Source of the DNA: Pseudooceanicola marinus | Lineage (GTDB): Bacteria; Pseudomonadota; Alphaproteobacteria; Rhodobacterales; Rhodobacteraceae | Direction: 5' to 3' | DNA: 64,000 bases | NCBI RefSeq assembly: GCF_020177265.1 | Contig: NZ_JAIVMC010000003.1 | Location: forward strand, 454,279-518,278 | Part shown: positions 27,913 through 36,695 of the stretch, piece after piece | How the letters are laid out: the number at the start of each line of letters is the position of its first letter | Position numbering within the stretch: the first letter of the stretch is position 1 | Notes under the pieces: generated by a model | Told to the model about the DNA's origin: nothing | Seen by the model: the letters and a program-made list of their open reading frames with translations, nothing else | Database searches by the model: none | Made by a program: the position numbers and the translations under genes

Positions 27913-28575
27913 ATGACCGCGCCGTCCCCTCTCTGGTCCACCTTCACCGATCCGCTGGTGCGGCAGAACCCTGTGACCCTTCAGATCCTCGGCATCTGTT
28001 CGGCCCTGGCGGTCACCACCTCGATGCCCACGGCGCTGACCATGGCGGCCTCGCTGACCACGGTGCTGGTGCTGTCGGCGGGGATCATCAGCCTGATCCG
28101 GCGGCATATCCCCGACACCATCCGGCTGATCGTGCAGATCGTCATCGTCGCCTCGCTGGTGATCGTCATCGACCAGCTGTTGCAGGCCTATCTGTTCGAG
28201 ATCAGCCAGAGCCTGTCGGTCTTCGTCAGCCTGATCACCACCAACTGCCTCGTGCTGGGCCGCACCGAGAGCTTCGCGCGGCTGAACCCGCCGGGCCGCT
28301 CGATGATCGACGCGCTCGGCAACGGGCTGGGCTATTCGCTGATCCTGTGCCTTGTTGGCGCTCTGCGGGAACTGTTCGGCGCGGGCAGCCTGATGGGCCT
28401 GCAGGTGCTGCCGCTGGTTGAACAGGGCGGCTGGTTCACGCCGCTGGCGCTGATGCTGCTGGCGCCCTCGGCCTTCTTCATCCTGGGCGGGCTGGTCTGG
28501 GCCATCCGCTCGATCTGGCCAGACCAGGCGGAGGCGCCCGACACGGTGCCGCCCGAGGTGGAGGAGGGCGCGTGA
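27913..28575 (+). CDS. nqrD: Na+-translocating NADH:quinone reductase subunit D
   Basis: The 220-residue integral membrane protein of the RnfE/NqrD family has about six helices. The two cysteines that bind the intramembrane Fe-S centre with NqrE are present: Cys29 in LQILGICSALAVTTSM and a second one in LITTNCLVLGRTESFA near residue 112. Part of the core of the sodium pump. Its stop overlaps the nqrE start by 4 bases. Confidence 0.95.
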   Translation: MTAPSPLWSTFTDPLVRQNPVTLQILGICSALAVTTSMPTALTMAASLTTVLVLSAGIISLIRRHIPDTIRLIVQIVIVASLVIVIDQLLQAYLFEISQSLSVFVSLITTNCLVLGRTESFARLNPPGRSMIDALGNGLGYSLILCLVGALRELFGAGSLMGLQVLPLVEQGGWFTPLALMLLAPSAFFILGGLVWAIRSIWPDQAEAPDTVPPEVEEGA

Positions 28576-29186
28576 TGGCAGACCTCTGGTCCCTCTTCCT
28601 GTCGGCGGCCTTTGTCGAGAACCTGCCGCTGACCCTGTTCCTCGGCCTTTGCACCTTCCTGGCGCTGTCGAAACGGCCCGAGACGGCCGTGGGCCTGGGT
28701 ATCGCCATGATTGCGGTCATGGGCGTGACGGTGCCGCTGAACCAGGTGATCTACACCGCCGTGCTGGCCCCCGGCGCCTGGGCCTGGGCGGGCTACCCTG
28801 AAATGGACCTCTCCTACCTCAGCCTGGTGGCCTTCATCGGGGTCATCGCGGCCATCGTGCAGCTGCTGGAAATGCTGCTGGACCGCTTCTTGCCCAAGGT
28901 CCACGCGGCCTTCGGGGTCTTCCTGCCGCTTCTGACGGTGCAATGCGCCATCCTGGCGGGCAGCCTCTTCATGGTCGAACGCAACTATGACCTGGCCGAA
29001 AGCTTCGTCTTCGGGATCGGCGGCGGCACGGGCTTTGCCATCTCGGTCATCATGCTCTCGGCAATCCGAGCGCGGCTGGCCTATGCCGACCTGCCCGCGG
29101 GGCTGCGGGGTCTGGGCATCACCTTCATCCTGGCCGGGCTGATGTCGCTCGGCTTCTCCTCCTTCGCACAGATGGCCGCGCAATGA
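28572..29186 (+). CDS. nqrE: Na+-translocating NADH:quinone reductase subunit E
   Basis: The 204-residue integral membrane protein of the RnfA/NqrE family carries Cys26 in LTLFLGLCTFLALSKRPE and a second conserved Cys in FLPLLTVQCAILAGSLF near 119, the partners of the NqrD cysteines. The central loop WAGYPEMDLSYLSLVAF is longer than in RnfA, which supports the Nqr rather than Rnf assignment. Overlaps nqrF by 4 bases. Confidence 0.95.
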   Translation: MMADLWSLFLSAAFVENLPLTLFLGLCTFLALSKRPETAVGLGIAMIAVMGVTVPLNQVIYTAVLAPGAWAWAGYPEMDLSYLSLVAFIGVIAAIVQLLEMLLDRFLPKVHAAFGVFLPLLTVQCAILAGSLFMVERNYDLAESFVFGIGGGTGFAISVIMLSAIRARLAYADLPAGLRGLGITFILAGLMSLGFSSFAQMAAQ

Positions 29187-30415
29187 CCGACGAGATCCTC
29201 CTCGCCTCCCTCATCGTTGTCCTGCTGGTGGTGGGGCTGACCCTGGGCCTGCTGCTGGCGCGGCGGCGACTGGTGCCGCAGGGGGGCATCACCATCACCG
29301 TGAATGGCACGAAGGAGATCGAGGCACACCGCAGCGACCGCCTGCTGGGGGTGCTGCATGGCGCCGGCATCGGCATTCCGGCGGGCTGTGGCGGGTCGGG
29401 CACCTGCGGGCTCTGCCGCGTGGTGGTCGAGGGGGAGGGCGCAGGCGAGGCGGGCGCGACCGAACGTGGCATCCTGTCGGCGGCGGAACGCAAGGCGGGC
29501 AAGCGGCTGGCCTGCCAGACGCAGCTGCGCGGCCCCTGTTCCGTCACCGTCCCGGAGGATTTCCTGTCGGGCGGCGGCGGCTTTGAATGCACCGTGGTTT
29601 CGAACCGCATGATGGCCCCGCTGATCCGCGAACTGGTGCTGGAGCTGCCCAAGGGGCACGACTTCAACTTCCGCGCCGGGGGCTTCATGCAGCTGAACGC
29701 GCCGCCCTACAGCCTGAACTTCGCCGAGATGCCGGTGGATGAGACCTTCCGCGCCGCCTGGCACCAGGCCCGCTGGGACAGCCTGACCTCGGAGATCGAC
29801 GATCAGGTGACCCGCGCCTATTCCATCGCCTCGCGCCCGGAGGATACCGCAGCCGGCCGTGTCGTCTTCAACATCCGTCTGGCGGTGCCGCCTGCGGGCC
29901 GCGAGGAAGAGATCCCGCCGGGGCAGGTGTCGTCCTGGCTCTTCGCCCGCCAGCCGGGCGACGTTGTCGAGGTGTCGGGCCCGTTTGGCGAGATCCATGT
30001 GCAGGACACCACCTCGGACATGGTCTTCATCGGCGGCGGCGTCGGCATGGCACCGCTGCGCGCGATGATCCACGAACAGATCGGGGCCGGGACCACGCGC
30101 AAGATGCGCTATTTCTACGGTGCGCGGTCGGTGGCGGATCTGTTCTACGTCGAGGAATTCGACGCCATCGCCGACGCGCACCCGAACTTCGACTGGACAC
30201 CGGCCCTGTCGGACCCCGCGCCGGGCGACCGCTGGACCGGGGCCACGGGATTCATCCACGAGACGGTGATGCGCGCCATGCAGGGCCACCCTGCGCCCGA
30301 GGACTGCGAATACTACCTCTGCGGCCCGCCGGTCATGATCTCGGCCGTGCTGGCCACGCTGGAACGGCTCGGGGTCGAGCCGGAGAACATCTACAAGGAC
30401 GATTTCGGAGCCTGA
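29183..30415 (+). CDS. nqrF: Na+-translocating NADH:quinone reductase subunit F
   Basis: The 410-residue NADH-oxidising subunit has an N-terminal membrane anchor (about 5-28), a plant-type 2Fe-2S domain with GCGGSGTCGLC and a fourth Cys in LACQTQLRG, an FAD domain with RAYSIAS near 212, and an NADH-binding domain with GGGVGMAPLRAMI and YYLCGPPVMI near the end. This is the electron input of the complex and is specific to Nqr, not Rnf. Length equals the family norm. Confidence 0.97.
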   Translation: MTDEILLASLIVVLLVVGLTLGLLLARRRLVPQGGITITVNGTKEIEAHRSDRLLGVLHGAGIGIPAGCGGSGTCGLCRVVVEGEGAGEAGATERGILSAAERKAGKRLACQTQLRGPCSVTVPEDFLSGGGGFECTVVSNRMMAPLIRELVLELPKGHDFNFRAGGFMQLNAPPYSLNFAEMPVDETFRAAWHQARWDSLTSEIDDQVTRAYSIASRPEDTAAGRVVFNIRLAVPPAGREEEIPPGQVSSWLFARQPGDVVEVSGPFGEIHVQDTTSDMVFIGGGVGMAPLRAMIHEQIGAGTTRKMRYFYGARSVADLFYVEEFDAIADAHPNFDWTPALSDPAPGDRWTGATGFIHETVMRAMQGHPAPEDCEYYLCGPPVMISAVLATLERLGVEPENIYKDDFGA

Positions 30416-30418
30416 GCC

Positions 30419-31405
30419 ATGCAAAGCGACTTCTCGAAACGACCGACCCGCCGCGCCCTGCTGGGCGGGGCCGCCGCGACCCTGGCCCTGCCGGGTCTGT
30501 TGCGCGCCGGCACCCGCGCGGTGGAAACGCTGAGCGGCCCGGCCTTCGGCACCAGCTGGCAGGTCACCTTGCCCGCGGGGCGGGGGATAGAGACGCTGCG
30601 CGCCCCGATCATGGATCTGCTGGCCGGGATCGACAGGCAGATGTCGCCCTGGCGCGCCGACAGCGACATCAGCCGCTTCAACGCCGCCGGGCCGGGCACC
30701 TGTGCGCTGCCCGCCGAGACGCTGGCAGTGACCCGCGCAGCGCTGGCGCTGGCCGAGCGGAGCGGCGGGCATTTCGACCCCACGGTCGGCCCGCAGGTCG
30801 CCCGCTGGGGCTTTGGCCCCATTGCGGGTGATGGCGCGGCTGACTGGCACGGGCTGACGGCGGACGACGGCGCCGTCATCAAGGCCCGGGCCGGTCTGAC
30901 GCTGGATCTCTGTGGCATTGCCAAGGGCCTCGCGCTGGACCGGATGGTGGCGCTGGTTCGGGAAGTGGGCCACGATGATCTGCTGATCGACCTGGGCGGA
31001 GAACTGGCCGCGCGCGGACGGCACCCCGAGGGGCGCGCCTGGCAGGTGGCGGTGGAGGATCCGCGCCCCGAGACCACCGGCCTTGCGGGCATCCTGTCGC
31101 TGACCGGTGCCGTTGCGACCTCCGGCCTGAAGACGCAGAGCTATACCTTGGACGGCGCCCGCTACGGCCATATCATCGACCCGGAGACCGGCGCGCCCGT
31201 GGCGTCCGGCCCGTTGTCGGTTTCGGTTCTGGGGGCCTCCGCGATGGAGGCCGACGGCTGGGCCACCGCACTTTTCGCTGCAGGCGCCGCGGGACCCGCT
31301 CTGGCCCGCCGCGCCGGGATCGATGCGCTGTTTGTCAGCGCCGCGCCGGTCGGGCTGACGTCCGAGACCACCGGCACCTTCGCCACCCATCTGAAAGGGG
31401 CCTGA
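30419..31405 (+). CDS. apbE: FAD:protein FMN transferase ApbE
   Basis: The 328-residue exported enzyme attaches FMN through a phosphoester to Thr in the D-x-x-(S/T)-G-A-T motif. A twin-arginine-like leader (PTRRALLGGAAATLAL) and the family motifs AFGTSWQV, MSPWRADSDISRFN, LTLDLCGIAKGLALDRMV, DLGGELAARGRHPEG and YTLDGARYGHIIDPETG are visible. Here its only evident target in the operon is NqrC, because NqrB lacks the motif. Three bases separate it from nqrF. Confidence 0.97.
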   Translation: MQSDFSKRPTRRALLGGAAATLALPGLLRAGTRAVETLSGPAFGTSWQVTLPAGRGIETLRAPIMDLLAGIDRQMSPWRADSDISRFNAAGPGTCALPAETLAVTRAALALAERSGGHFDPTVGPQVARWGFGPIAGDGAADWHGLTADDGAVIKARAGLTLDLCGIAKGLALDRMVALVREVGHDDLLIDLGGELAARGRHPEGRAWQVAVEDPRPETTGLAGILSLTGAVATSGLKTQSYTLDGARYGHIIDPETGAPVASGPLSVSVLGASAMEADGWATALFAAGAAGPALARRAGIDALFVSAAPVGLTSETTGTFATHLKGA

Positions 31406-31406
31406 G

Positions 31407-31577
31407 ATGGAACTTTTCCTCGTCCTCGCCATCTTCCTGCTGGCCGCCGGGGGCCTGGCCCTGGGCCTGGCCTTTGGGCGCGATCCCGTCCAGACCTCCT
31501 GCGGCGGCGCCGCGAAATGCGGCCGCGCCTGCGAGGTCTGTCCTAACCGGATCGCCGCGATGGAGGAGGAGGCATGA
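31407..31577 (+). CDS. nqrM: Nqr maturation factor NqrM
   Basis: A 56-residue protein: one transmembrane helix (MELFLVLAIFLLAAGGLALG) followed by a Cys-rich tail CGGAAKCGRACEVCP, which matches NqrM, needed for delivery of iron to the NqrD/NqrE Fe-S site. It starts with the ATG in the TGAGATGG junction with apbE, and its stop overlaps the CBS gene start by 4 bases. Its presence supports a functional Nqr. Confidence 0.92.
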   Translation: MELFLVLAIFLLAAGGLALGLAFGRDPVQTSCGGAAKCGRACEVCPNRIAAMEEEA

Positions 31578-31969
31578 GCACCGAGGCCCGCGTCTCCGTC
31601 CTGATGCAGACCGACTGGGTGGAAGTGACGCCCGAAACGCCCATGCGCCGCGCCGCCGCCCTTCTGGTCGAGGGGCGGGCCGCGGCCGCTGCGGTGGTCG
31701 ACGACGAGGGGCTGCTGGTCGGCATCCTCAGCCAGAAGGACTGTTTCCGGCCCGCGCTCTATGCCTCCTACTACCAGGAATGGAAGGGCAACGTGGCCGA
31801 GAACATGAGCCGGGGGGCCATCACCTGCAACGCCGAGGATGACCTGATCTCGGTCGCTGAGGCCTTCACCAACTGCCCGCACCGGGTCTTCCCGGTGGTG
31901 GAGGAGGGGCGCGTGGTGGGCATGCTGCGCCGCTCCGACGTGCTGGCGGCGCTGATGGACATGGGCTGA
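31574..31969 (+). CDS. Tandem CBS-domain protein
   Basis: This 131-residue protein consists of two CBS motifs: VSVLMQTDWVEVTPETPMRRAA through GLLVGILSQKDC, and NMSRGAITCNAEDDLISVAEAF through GRVVGMLRRSDVLAAL. CBS pairs bind adenine nucleotides and act as energy sensors. It is translationally coupled to nqrM (ATGA), which makes it part of the nqr operon and suggests a link between adenylate state and the pump; this is inference. Confidence 0.9.
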   Translation: MSTEARVSVLMQTDWVEVTPETPMRRAAALLVEGRAAAAAVVDDEGLLVGILSQKDCFRPALYASYYQEWKGNVAENMSRGAITCNAEDDLISVAEAFTNCPHRVFPVVEEGRVVGMLRRSDVLAALMDMG

Positions 31970-32061
31970 GACGGGGGAGAGACGGGCGGGCGCGCTTTGC
32001 GCCTTGCCGGTCTCCACCGGATCGGGTAGCCCGGCAAGCTCTTCCGACGCAGGAGCTTTCC

Positions 32062-33306
32062 ATGTCCGCCCCCGATCCCGTCCTGGCAATCGATTTCGGC
32101 ACCTCCAATTCCGCTGCGGCGATCCTGGAGGGAGGCACGCTACGCCGCATCGCCATCGAGGCGGGCGAGGAAACCCTGCCGACGGCGGTCTTCTTCGACA
32201 GTGATACCGGCGCCATGCTGATCGGCGCGGCGGCGGCGGAGGCGCTGATCGCCGGCGACGAGGGGCGCTACATGCGGGCGCTGAAGTCCGTGCTGGGCAC
32301 CAGCCTGTTCCACGAAAAACGGCTGGTCGGCGGCAAGCGCCGCACCCTGGCCGAGATCGTCACGGCCTTCCTGGTGGCGGTGAAGAACCGCGCCGAGGCA
32401 GAGACGGGCCGGACCTTCACCCGCGCGCTGTCGGGTCGCCCGGTGCATTTTCACAGCAACGACCCAGAGCGTGATGCCCAGGCCGAGGCGGACCTGCGCG
32501 GCTGCTATGCCGCCGCCGGGTTCGAGGAGGTCCAGTTCATGTTCGAGCCCGAGGCCGCGGCCCTGGCCAGCCTGGGCGATGGCCACCCGGGCGAGGTCGG
32601 GTTGATCGTCGATATCGGCGGCGGCACCTCGGATTTCACCCTGTTCCGGGCCGAGGGCAACGGAATCGGCATCATCGCCAGCCACGGCATCCGCCTGGGC
32701 GGCACGGATTTCGACCACGCGGTGTCGATGACCCATGCCATGCCCGAACTGGGTCTTGGCGGAGAGCTGCGCCGCACCTTCGGCGAGGGGCTGCTGCCGG
32801 TGCCGAAGCCGATCTACGTGGACCTGGCGACCTGGGCCAAGATCCCCTTCCTCTACACCGCCGAGACCGCCCGCGCCGTGGCTGACATGGAGGCCCATGC
32901 GGTGGATGCCGCCCGCATGGCGCGCCTGGCCACGGTGATCGAGGACCAGTTGGGGCATGAGCTGGCCTTCGCGGTGGAACGCGGCAAGATCGGCGCCAAC
33001 GGCCGCGAGGGGGCCGGGCAGATCGACATGGGGATGGTGGAACGCGGCCTGACGGTGCGCACCACCGCCGGGTCGGTCAATGCGGCGCTTTCGGAGGCGC
33101 GCGAGGCCTTGCGTGGCGCGATCTACGACACGCTGGTGGCGGGGGGCGTGGCGCCGGGGCAGGTGAGTTCCGTGATCCTCGTCGGCGGGTCGTCCCTCAT
33201 GGGGCTGGTGCAGGAAGAGGCGCAGGGGATCTGCCCGGGCGCCAAGCTGCGCCGGTCCGAGGCCTTTACGGCCGTTGTGGATGGGCTGGCCCTGGCCACG
33301 GCCTGA
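32062..33306 (+). CDS. Hsp70-family ATPase, YegD-like, without substrate-binding domain
   Basis: The 414-residue protein has the actin-like ATPase motifs IDFGTSNSAAAI (phosphate 1), FMFEPEAAALASLG (connect 1), IVDIGGGTSDFTLFR (phosphate 2) and ILVGGSSLMGLVQEEA (adenosine), and ends there: the peptide-binding domain of DnaK is absent. This fits the YegD group. It lies 92 bases after the CBS gene in the same direction, so may be the last gene of the nqr transcript or a separate unit. Client unknown. Confidence 0.92.
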   Translation: MSAPDPVLAIDFGTSNSAAAILEGGTLRRIAIEAGEETLPTAVFFDSDTGAMLIGAAAAEALIAGDEGRYMRALKSVLGTSLFHEKRLVGGKRRTLAEIVTAFLVAVKNRAEAETGRTFTRALSGRPVHFHSNDPERDAQAEADLRGCYAAAGFEEVQFMFEPEAAALASLGDGHPGEVGLIVDIGGGTSDFTLFRAEGNGIGIIASHGIRLGGTDFDHAVSMTHAMPELGLGGELRRTFGEGLLPVPKPIYVDLATWAKIPFLYTAETARAVADMEAHAVDAARMARLATVIEDQLGHELAFAVERGKIGANGREGAGQIDMGMVERGLTVRTTAGSVNAALSEAREALRGAIYDTLVAGGVAPGQVSSVILVGGSSLMGLVQEEAQGICPGAKLRRSEAFTAVVDGLALATA

Positions 33307-33309
33307 GCG

Positions 33310-33546
33310 CTACAGCCCCGCCAACCGGTGCAGCGTGTCGCGGAGCGCGCCGAAGAGGTCGGGCAGGCCCATGGCCGCCTTCAGATCCTTGCCCCAGAAG
33401 ACCGCATCCAGCAGCGGGTCCATCAGCGCATCGGGCAAGGGCAGCTCGAAGGCCCAGTCGACGATCCGCTCGCCCGAAAAGGCCCAGAGCAGGACCAGCG
33501 CGGCGCTGAGGGTGAGGAAGAAACGCAGGTTGCGGGCCATCGTCAT
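33310..33546 (-). CDS. Small hypothetical protein with one membrane helix
   Basis: This 78-residue protein has an N-terminal hydrophobic helix (FFLTLSAALVLLWAF) followed by an amphipathic tail (ELPLPDALMDPLLDAVFWGKDL). It lies 3 bases after the MBOAT gene stop on the same strand, so is very likely co-translated with it and may be an accessory part of the acyltransferase. No family recognised. Confidence 0.65.
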   Translation of the reverse strand: MTMARNLRFFLTLSAALVLLWAFSGERIVDWAFELPLPDALMDPLLDAVFWGKDLKAAMGLPDLFGALRDTLHRLAGL

Positions 33547-33549
33547 CCC

Positions 33550-34935
33550 TCAGAACTGGAAGTAGATGAAGGGCGCCACGCCTTCTTGCGCCATGGCGAA
33601 ACAGAAGATCAGCCCGGCGGCCAGTGCCAGGGCCTGCACCTCGGGCGCGACGCGCGCCAGGGCCTGGCCAGACCGGGTGAACCAGCTGAGCGGCAGGGCG
33701 TTCAGCGCCAGCCCGGCGGTGATGAGCATCAGGGCGAAGCCATGCAGCGGCACAGCGTAGTCGCTGGCGGGGCGGGTCAGCGCGGCCAGCATCTGGCCCA
33801 CCTGGTCCAGGTCATGGGCGCGGAAGGGCAGCCACAGCAGCGTGACCAGCGCGAAGACCACCACGATCCGCAGCGCCCGCGCGCCTGTGGCGCGGTGCTG
33901 CCCGGTCAGCCGCTCGACGGCCACCAGCGCCCCGTGCGCCAGCCCCCAGAGGACGAAGGTCCAGGCGGCCCCGTGCCAGAGACCCGCCAGCCCCATGACC
34001 ACCAGCAGCGTCACCGCCTGCCGTCCCTTGCCTCCCTTGTTGCCGCCCAGCGGGATGTAGAGGTAATCGCGGATCCAGGTGGACAGCGAGATATGCCAGC
34101 GCTGCCAGAACTCACGGAACGACGCCGCGCGGTAGGGCTGGTTGAAGTTGGCGTTAAAGCGATAGCCCAGCAGAAGGGCCACGCCGATGGCGATGTCGGA
34201 ATAGCCCGAGAAGTCGCAATAGATCTGCACCGCATAGCCCAGCATGGCCGCCAGCGCCTGCGGCGCGGCCTGGGAGGCGGGATCGGTATAGACCGGGTCG
34301 ACCAGCAGCACGGCGATGTAATTCGCGATCACCAGCTTCTTCACCATCCCCGCCAGGATCAGCGCCACGGCCATCCCGCGCATGGCGGCGTCGGGCCGTT
34401 CGGGCCGGTCGAGCTGCGGCAGGAAGTCGGCGGCGCGCACGATGGGGCCCGCGACGAGCTGTGGAAAGAAGCTGACATAAAGGGCCACGTCGAAGGGGTT
34501 GCGGCGCTCGGCGCAATCACCGCGCGCGCAGTCGACGATATAGCTGATCCCCTGGAAGACGTAGAAGGAGATCCCCACGGGCAGCACCACCTGCGCCCAG
34601 CTGAAATCCCGCGACAGGCCCGCATCCCCCAGCAGGTTGGAAAAGGACAGCAGGAAGAAGTTGAAATACTTGAAGAACGCCAGGCACCCAAGCAGCCCCG
34701 CGATGCAGAGCGTGCGCAGCGCCGTGGCCTTCCGCCGTCCCGGCAACCCGCCCAGCCAGGCCAGGAGGATCACCCCAGTCATCAGCGCCAGGAACCGCAA
34801 ATCCCAGGCGGCATAGAACCAGTAGGAGGCCGCCAGCAGCATGCCCTTGCGCCAACCGTTCCAGGCAAACAGCGCCAGGTTCAGCCCCAGAACAGCCGTG
34901 AAGAACAGCACGAAGTCGAGTGTCGGAAAGACCAT
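33550..34935 (-). CDS. MBOAT family O-acyltransferase (AlgI-like)
   Basis: The 461-residue multi-span membrane enzyme transfers acyl groups, usually acetyl, onto exported polysaccharides or cell-wall glycans. AlgI-type landmarks: WYFYAAWDLRFL-like start, KYFNFFLLSF, PVGISFYVFQGISYIVDC, FWQRWHISLSTWIRDYLYIPLGGN and the catalytic His in GLWHGAAWTFVLWG. The partner expected for AlgI-type enzymes is a periplasmic SGNH protein; two such genes lie directly upstream. Confidence 0.95.
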   Translation of the reverse strand: MVFPTLDFVLFFTAVLGLNLALFAWNGWRKGMLLAASYWFYAAWDLRFLALMTGVILLAWLGGLPGRRKATALRTLCIAGLLGCLAFFKYFNFFLLSFSNLLGDAGLSRDFSWAQVVLPVGISFYVFQGISYIVDCARGDCAERRNPFDVALYVSFFPQLVAGPIVRAADFLPQLDRPERPDAAMRGMAVALILAGMVKKLVIANYIAVLLVDPVYTDPASQAAPQALAAMLGYAVQIYCDFSGYSDIAIGVALLLGYRFNANFNQPYRAASFREFWQRWHISLSTWIRDYLYIPLGGNKGGKGRQAVTLLVVMGLAGLWHGAAWTFVLWGLAHGALVAVERLTGQHRATGARALRIVVVFALVTLLWLPFRAHDLDQVGQMLAALTRPASDYAVPLHGFALMLITAGLALNALPLSWFTRSGQALARVAPEVQALALAAGLIFCFAMAQEGVAPFIYFQF

Positions 34936-34944
34936 TGCCGGGGC

Positions 34945-35778
34945 TTACTGCAAGGCGATGAAGGCCAGCTGCTCCGGGGCCGGTGCCAGCGACGGGAAGC
35001 GCCGCACCAGGTCGTCCAGCACCAGGTCGGCGACCATTTGGTAACCGCGGATGGTGAAATGCGACCCGTCACCGGAACGGATGGTCAGCGTCTGCTCCCC
35101 CAGTTGCGTCGTCGGCACCCAGGTGAACCCCTCGCCGGAGGCATAGGGTTCCAGCGGGAAGTAGATCCCGCCGTTCTCCTGCGCGGCCTGGGCCAGCAGC
35201 GGGTTGATATGATCCAGATGGGCGTTGAGGTTGGTGTTCCGGTCGGGCGCCGGGCCAATCATGTAGAACAGGGTTCCGGCCTGTGCCGCTTCGGCCACGA
35301 TGCCACTGGCGCGGGCCTTGTAGGCGGTGTCCCAGGCCTCGGTCTGGAAGGGCACGGTGCCCTCGGCGGTGCGGATCGACTGCATGTCGTTCGAGCCGAA
35401 ATGCGCCACGGTGAAATCGGGCCGGGTGGCGGCCAGCATCTGGGAGAAGTTGCCGGGCCAGTCGTAGAAATCGCCACGGCTGAGCCCGGTGGAATTGCGC
35501 CCGCGATTGACGACCCGCAGGTGCAGCCCGCGCGCCTGGGCCCGCTGGATCAGCAGCATGCCGAAGCCGTCGGACAGGCTGTCGCCGATGACCAGAAGCG
35601 TCGCGGGGGCCTCCGCCGAGAAGCGGCGCGAGGGCTGGGCGACGGGTATGGCGCGGGCGCTGCCCTCGGGACGGGTGAGCAGCTGGCCCAGATCCTGGGC
35701 GGAGGTGCAGCCCGCCACCGGCAGCGTCGCCAGCAGCATCAGTCCGAAGGCGCGGCGGATCTTATTGAAGCGCTGCAT
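34945..35778 (-). CDS. SGNH/GDSL-type lipoprotein
   Basis: The 277-residue protein has a lipoprotein signal (LLATLPVAGC, Cys near 24) and SGNH-hydrolase blocks: LLVIGDSLSDGFGM (Ser), NRGRNSTGLSRGDFYDWP, AHFGSNDMQ (Asn) and DGSHFTIRGYQM with the Asp-x-x-His pair. It is likely an acetyltransferase or esterase partner of the MBOAT protein, held at the membrane surface. The ATG at 35778 overlaps the end of the upstream SGNH gene by 17 bases. Confidence 0.88.
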   Translation of the reverse strand: MQRFNKIRRAFGLMLLATLPVAGCTSAQDLGQLLTRPEGSARAIPVAQPSRRFSAEAPATLLVIGDSLSDGFGMLLIQRAQARGLHLRVVNRGRNSTGLSRGDFYDWPGNFSQMLAATRPDFTVAHFGSNDMQSIRTAEGTVPFQTEAWDTAYKARASGIVAEAAQAGTLFYMIGPAPDRNTNLNAHLDHINPLLAQAAQENGGIYFPLEPYASGEGFTWVPTTQLGEQTLTIRSGDGSHFTIRGYQMVADLVLDDLVRRFPSLAPAPEQLAFIALQ

Positions 35779-36586
35779 TGCCGAAGATCGCCTTGCGTTC
35801 ACGGGTGGCCATGGCGTCCTTGATCTCGGGCGCCAGGGCGGCGGCGATCAGCTCGTACCCCAACGGGGTGAAGTGGATCTTGTCGGGCGCGCGCAGCTGC
35901 CGGGTGCTGCCGTTGACCACGGCGTTCATGGCGAAATCCTCGGCGCCGAAACGCGACAGCTCGCGGATGTCGTGGAAGGGCAGGTTCAGCGCGGTCAGCG
36001 TCTGCGAGATCAGGGCATTGACGTGTTGGTACTCGGGTTCGAACTTGCCTTCGCCCACCACCGGCAGGCCGACCCAGAGGATGCGGTCGGCGCGGTCCGA
36101 CAGGGCGCCGGCGAGCTCGCCCACGCGCTTGGCGTAGAGCGTGTCCCATTCGGGGGTGCCATAGGGCACGCGGCTGCGGTCATCGCGCAGGGGGCGCAGA
36201 TCGTTGGCGCCGATCTGGACGATGAAAACGTCTTGCGCATCAGTGCTTTGCGTGGCGTCGTTGAAGCGCTGGATCCACTCCTCGGGGGGCGTGTGGGTCA
36301 GGCCGTCGCTGACCTGGGTGAGGCGCAGCACCTCGACGCTGCCGCATTGGCCAAGGGCGCGCTGCACGGCGCCCCAGAGGCCGTCGGCCAGGCTGTCGCC
36401 CAGCACGCCCAGGCGCACGGTGGAGCGCGGACAGGACAGGCTGTCGAGGCCCATGGTGGTGACGATGGGCACCACGCCCTGGGCGCGGGCCGCGTCGGGC
36501 GCCAGGGGCAAGGCCAGCGCGGCGGCGGCCAGCGTGCCCAGGGCCGCGCGGCGCAGGCGGGTCATGCGGTTTCGGTTCGATGTCAT
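35762..36586 (-). CDS. Exported SGNH/GDSL-type protein
   Basis: The 274-residue protein has a signal peptide (AALGTLAAAALALPLAPDAARA) and SGNH motifs: LGVLGDSLADGLWG (Ser), VQIGANDLRPL (Asn) and DKIHFTPLGYELIA (Asp/His). It resembles the DUF459-type SGNH proteins. It is homologous in plan to the lipoprotein encoded directly after it. The two SGNH genes and MBOAT gene form one minus-strand unit. Confidence 0.88.
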   Translation of the reverse strand: MTSNRNRMTRLRRAALGTLAAAALALPLAPDAARAQGVVPIVTTMGLDSLSCPRSTVRLGVLGDSLADGLWGAVQRALGQCGSVEVLRLTQVSDGLTHTPPEEWIQRFNDATQSTDAQDVFIVQIGANDLRPLRDDRSRVPYGTPEWDTLYAKRVGELAGALSDRADRILWVGLPVVGEGKFEPEYQHVNALISQTLTALNLPFHDIRELSRFGAEDFAMNAVVNGSTRQLRAPDKIHFTPLGYELIAAALAPEIKDAMATRERKAIFGNAALQ

Positions 36587-36695
36587 GCGTCTGTCCCCTG
36601 TTGGCCCGATCCCAAGCGGGCCGCTGTCTGTTTTGCTGATCCGGGCCTGTCGCGACCGCCGCCGGGGCGGGGCCGGGGGCCGGTGCTGTTGTGTC

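Noticed and set aside
25029..30415. Rnf complex instead of Nqr
   Set aside because: The first gene lacks RnfC Fe-S cysteines, there is no RnfB, the last subunit is NqrF with 2Fe-2S/FAD/NADH domains, and nqrM is present.
29081..32089. Long minus-strand frame of about 1000 codons opposite nqrF, apbE, nqrM and the CBS gene
   Set aside because: It opposes four well-supported genes and has shadow composition.
33328..35823. Plus-strand frame of 831 codons opposite the MBOAT and SGNH genes
   Set aside because: Gln/His/Arg/Gly-rich shadow; the minus-strand genes have clear catalytic motifs.
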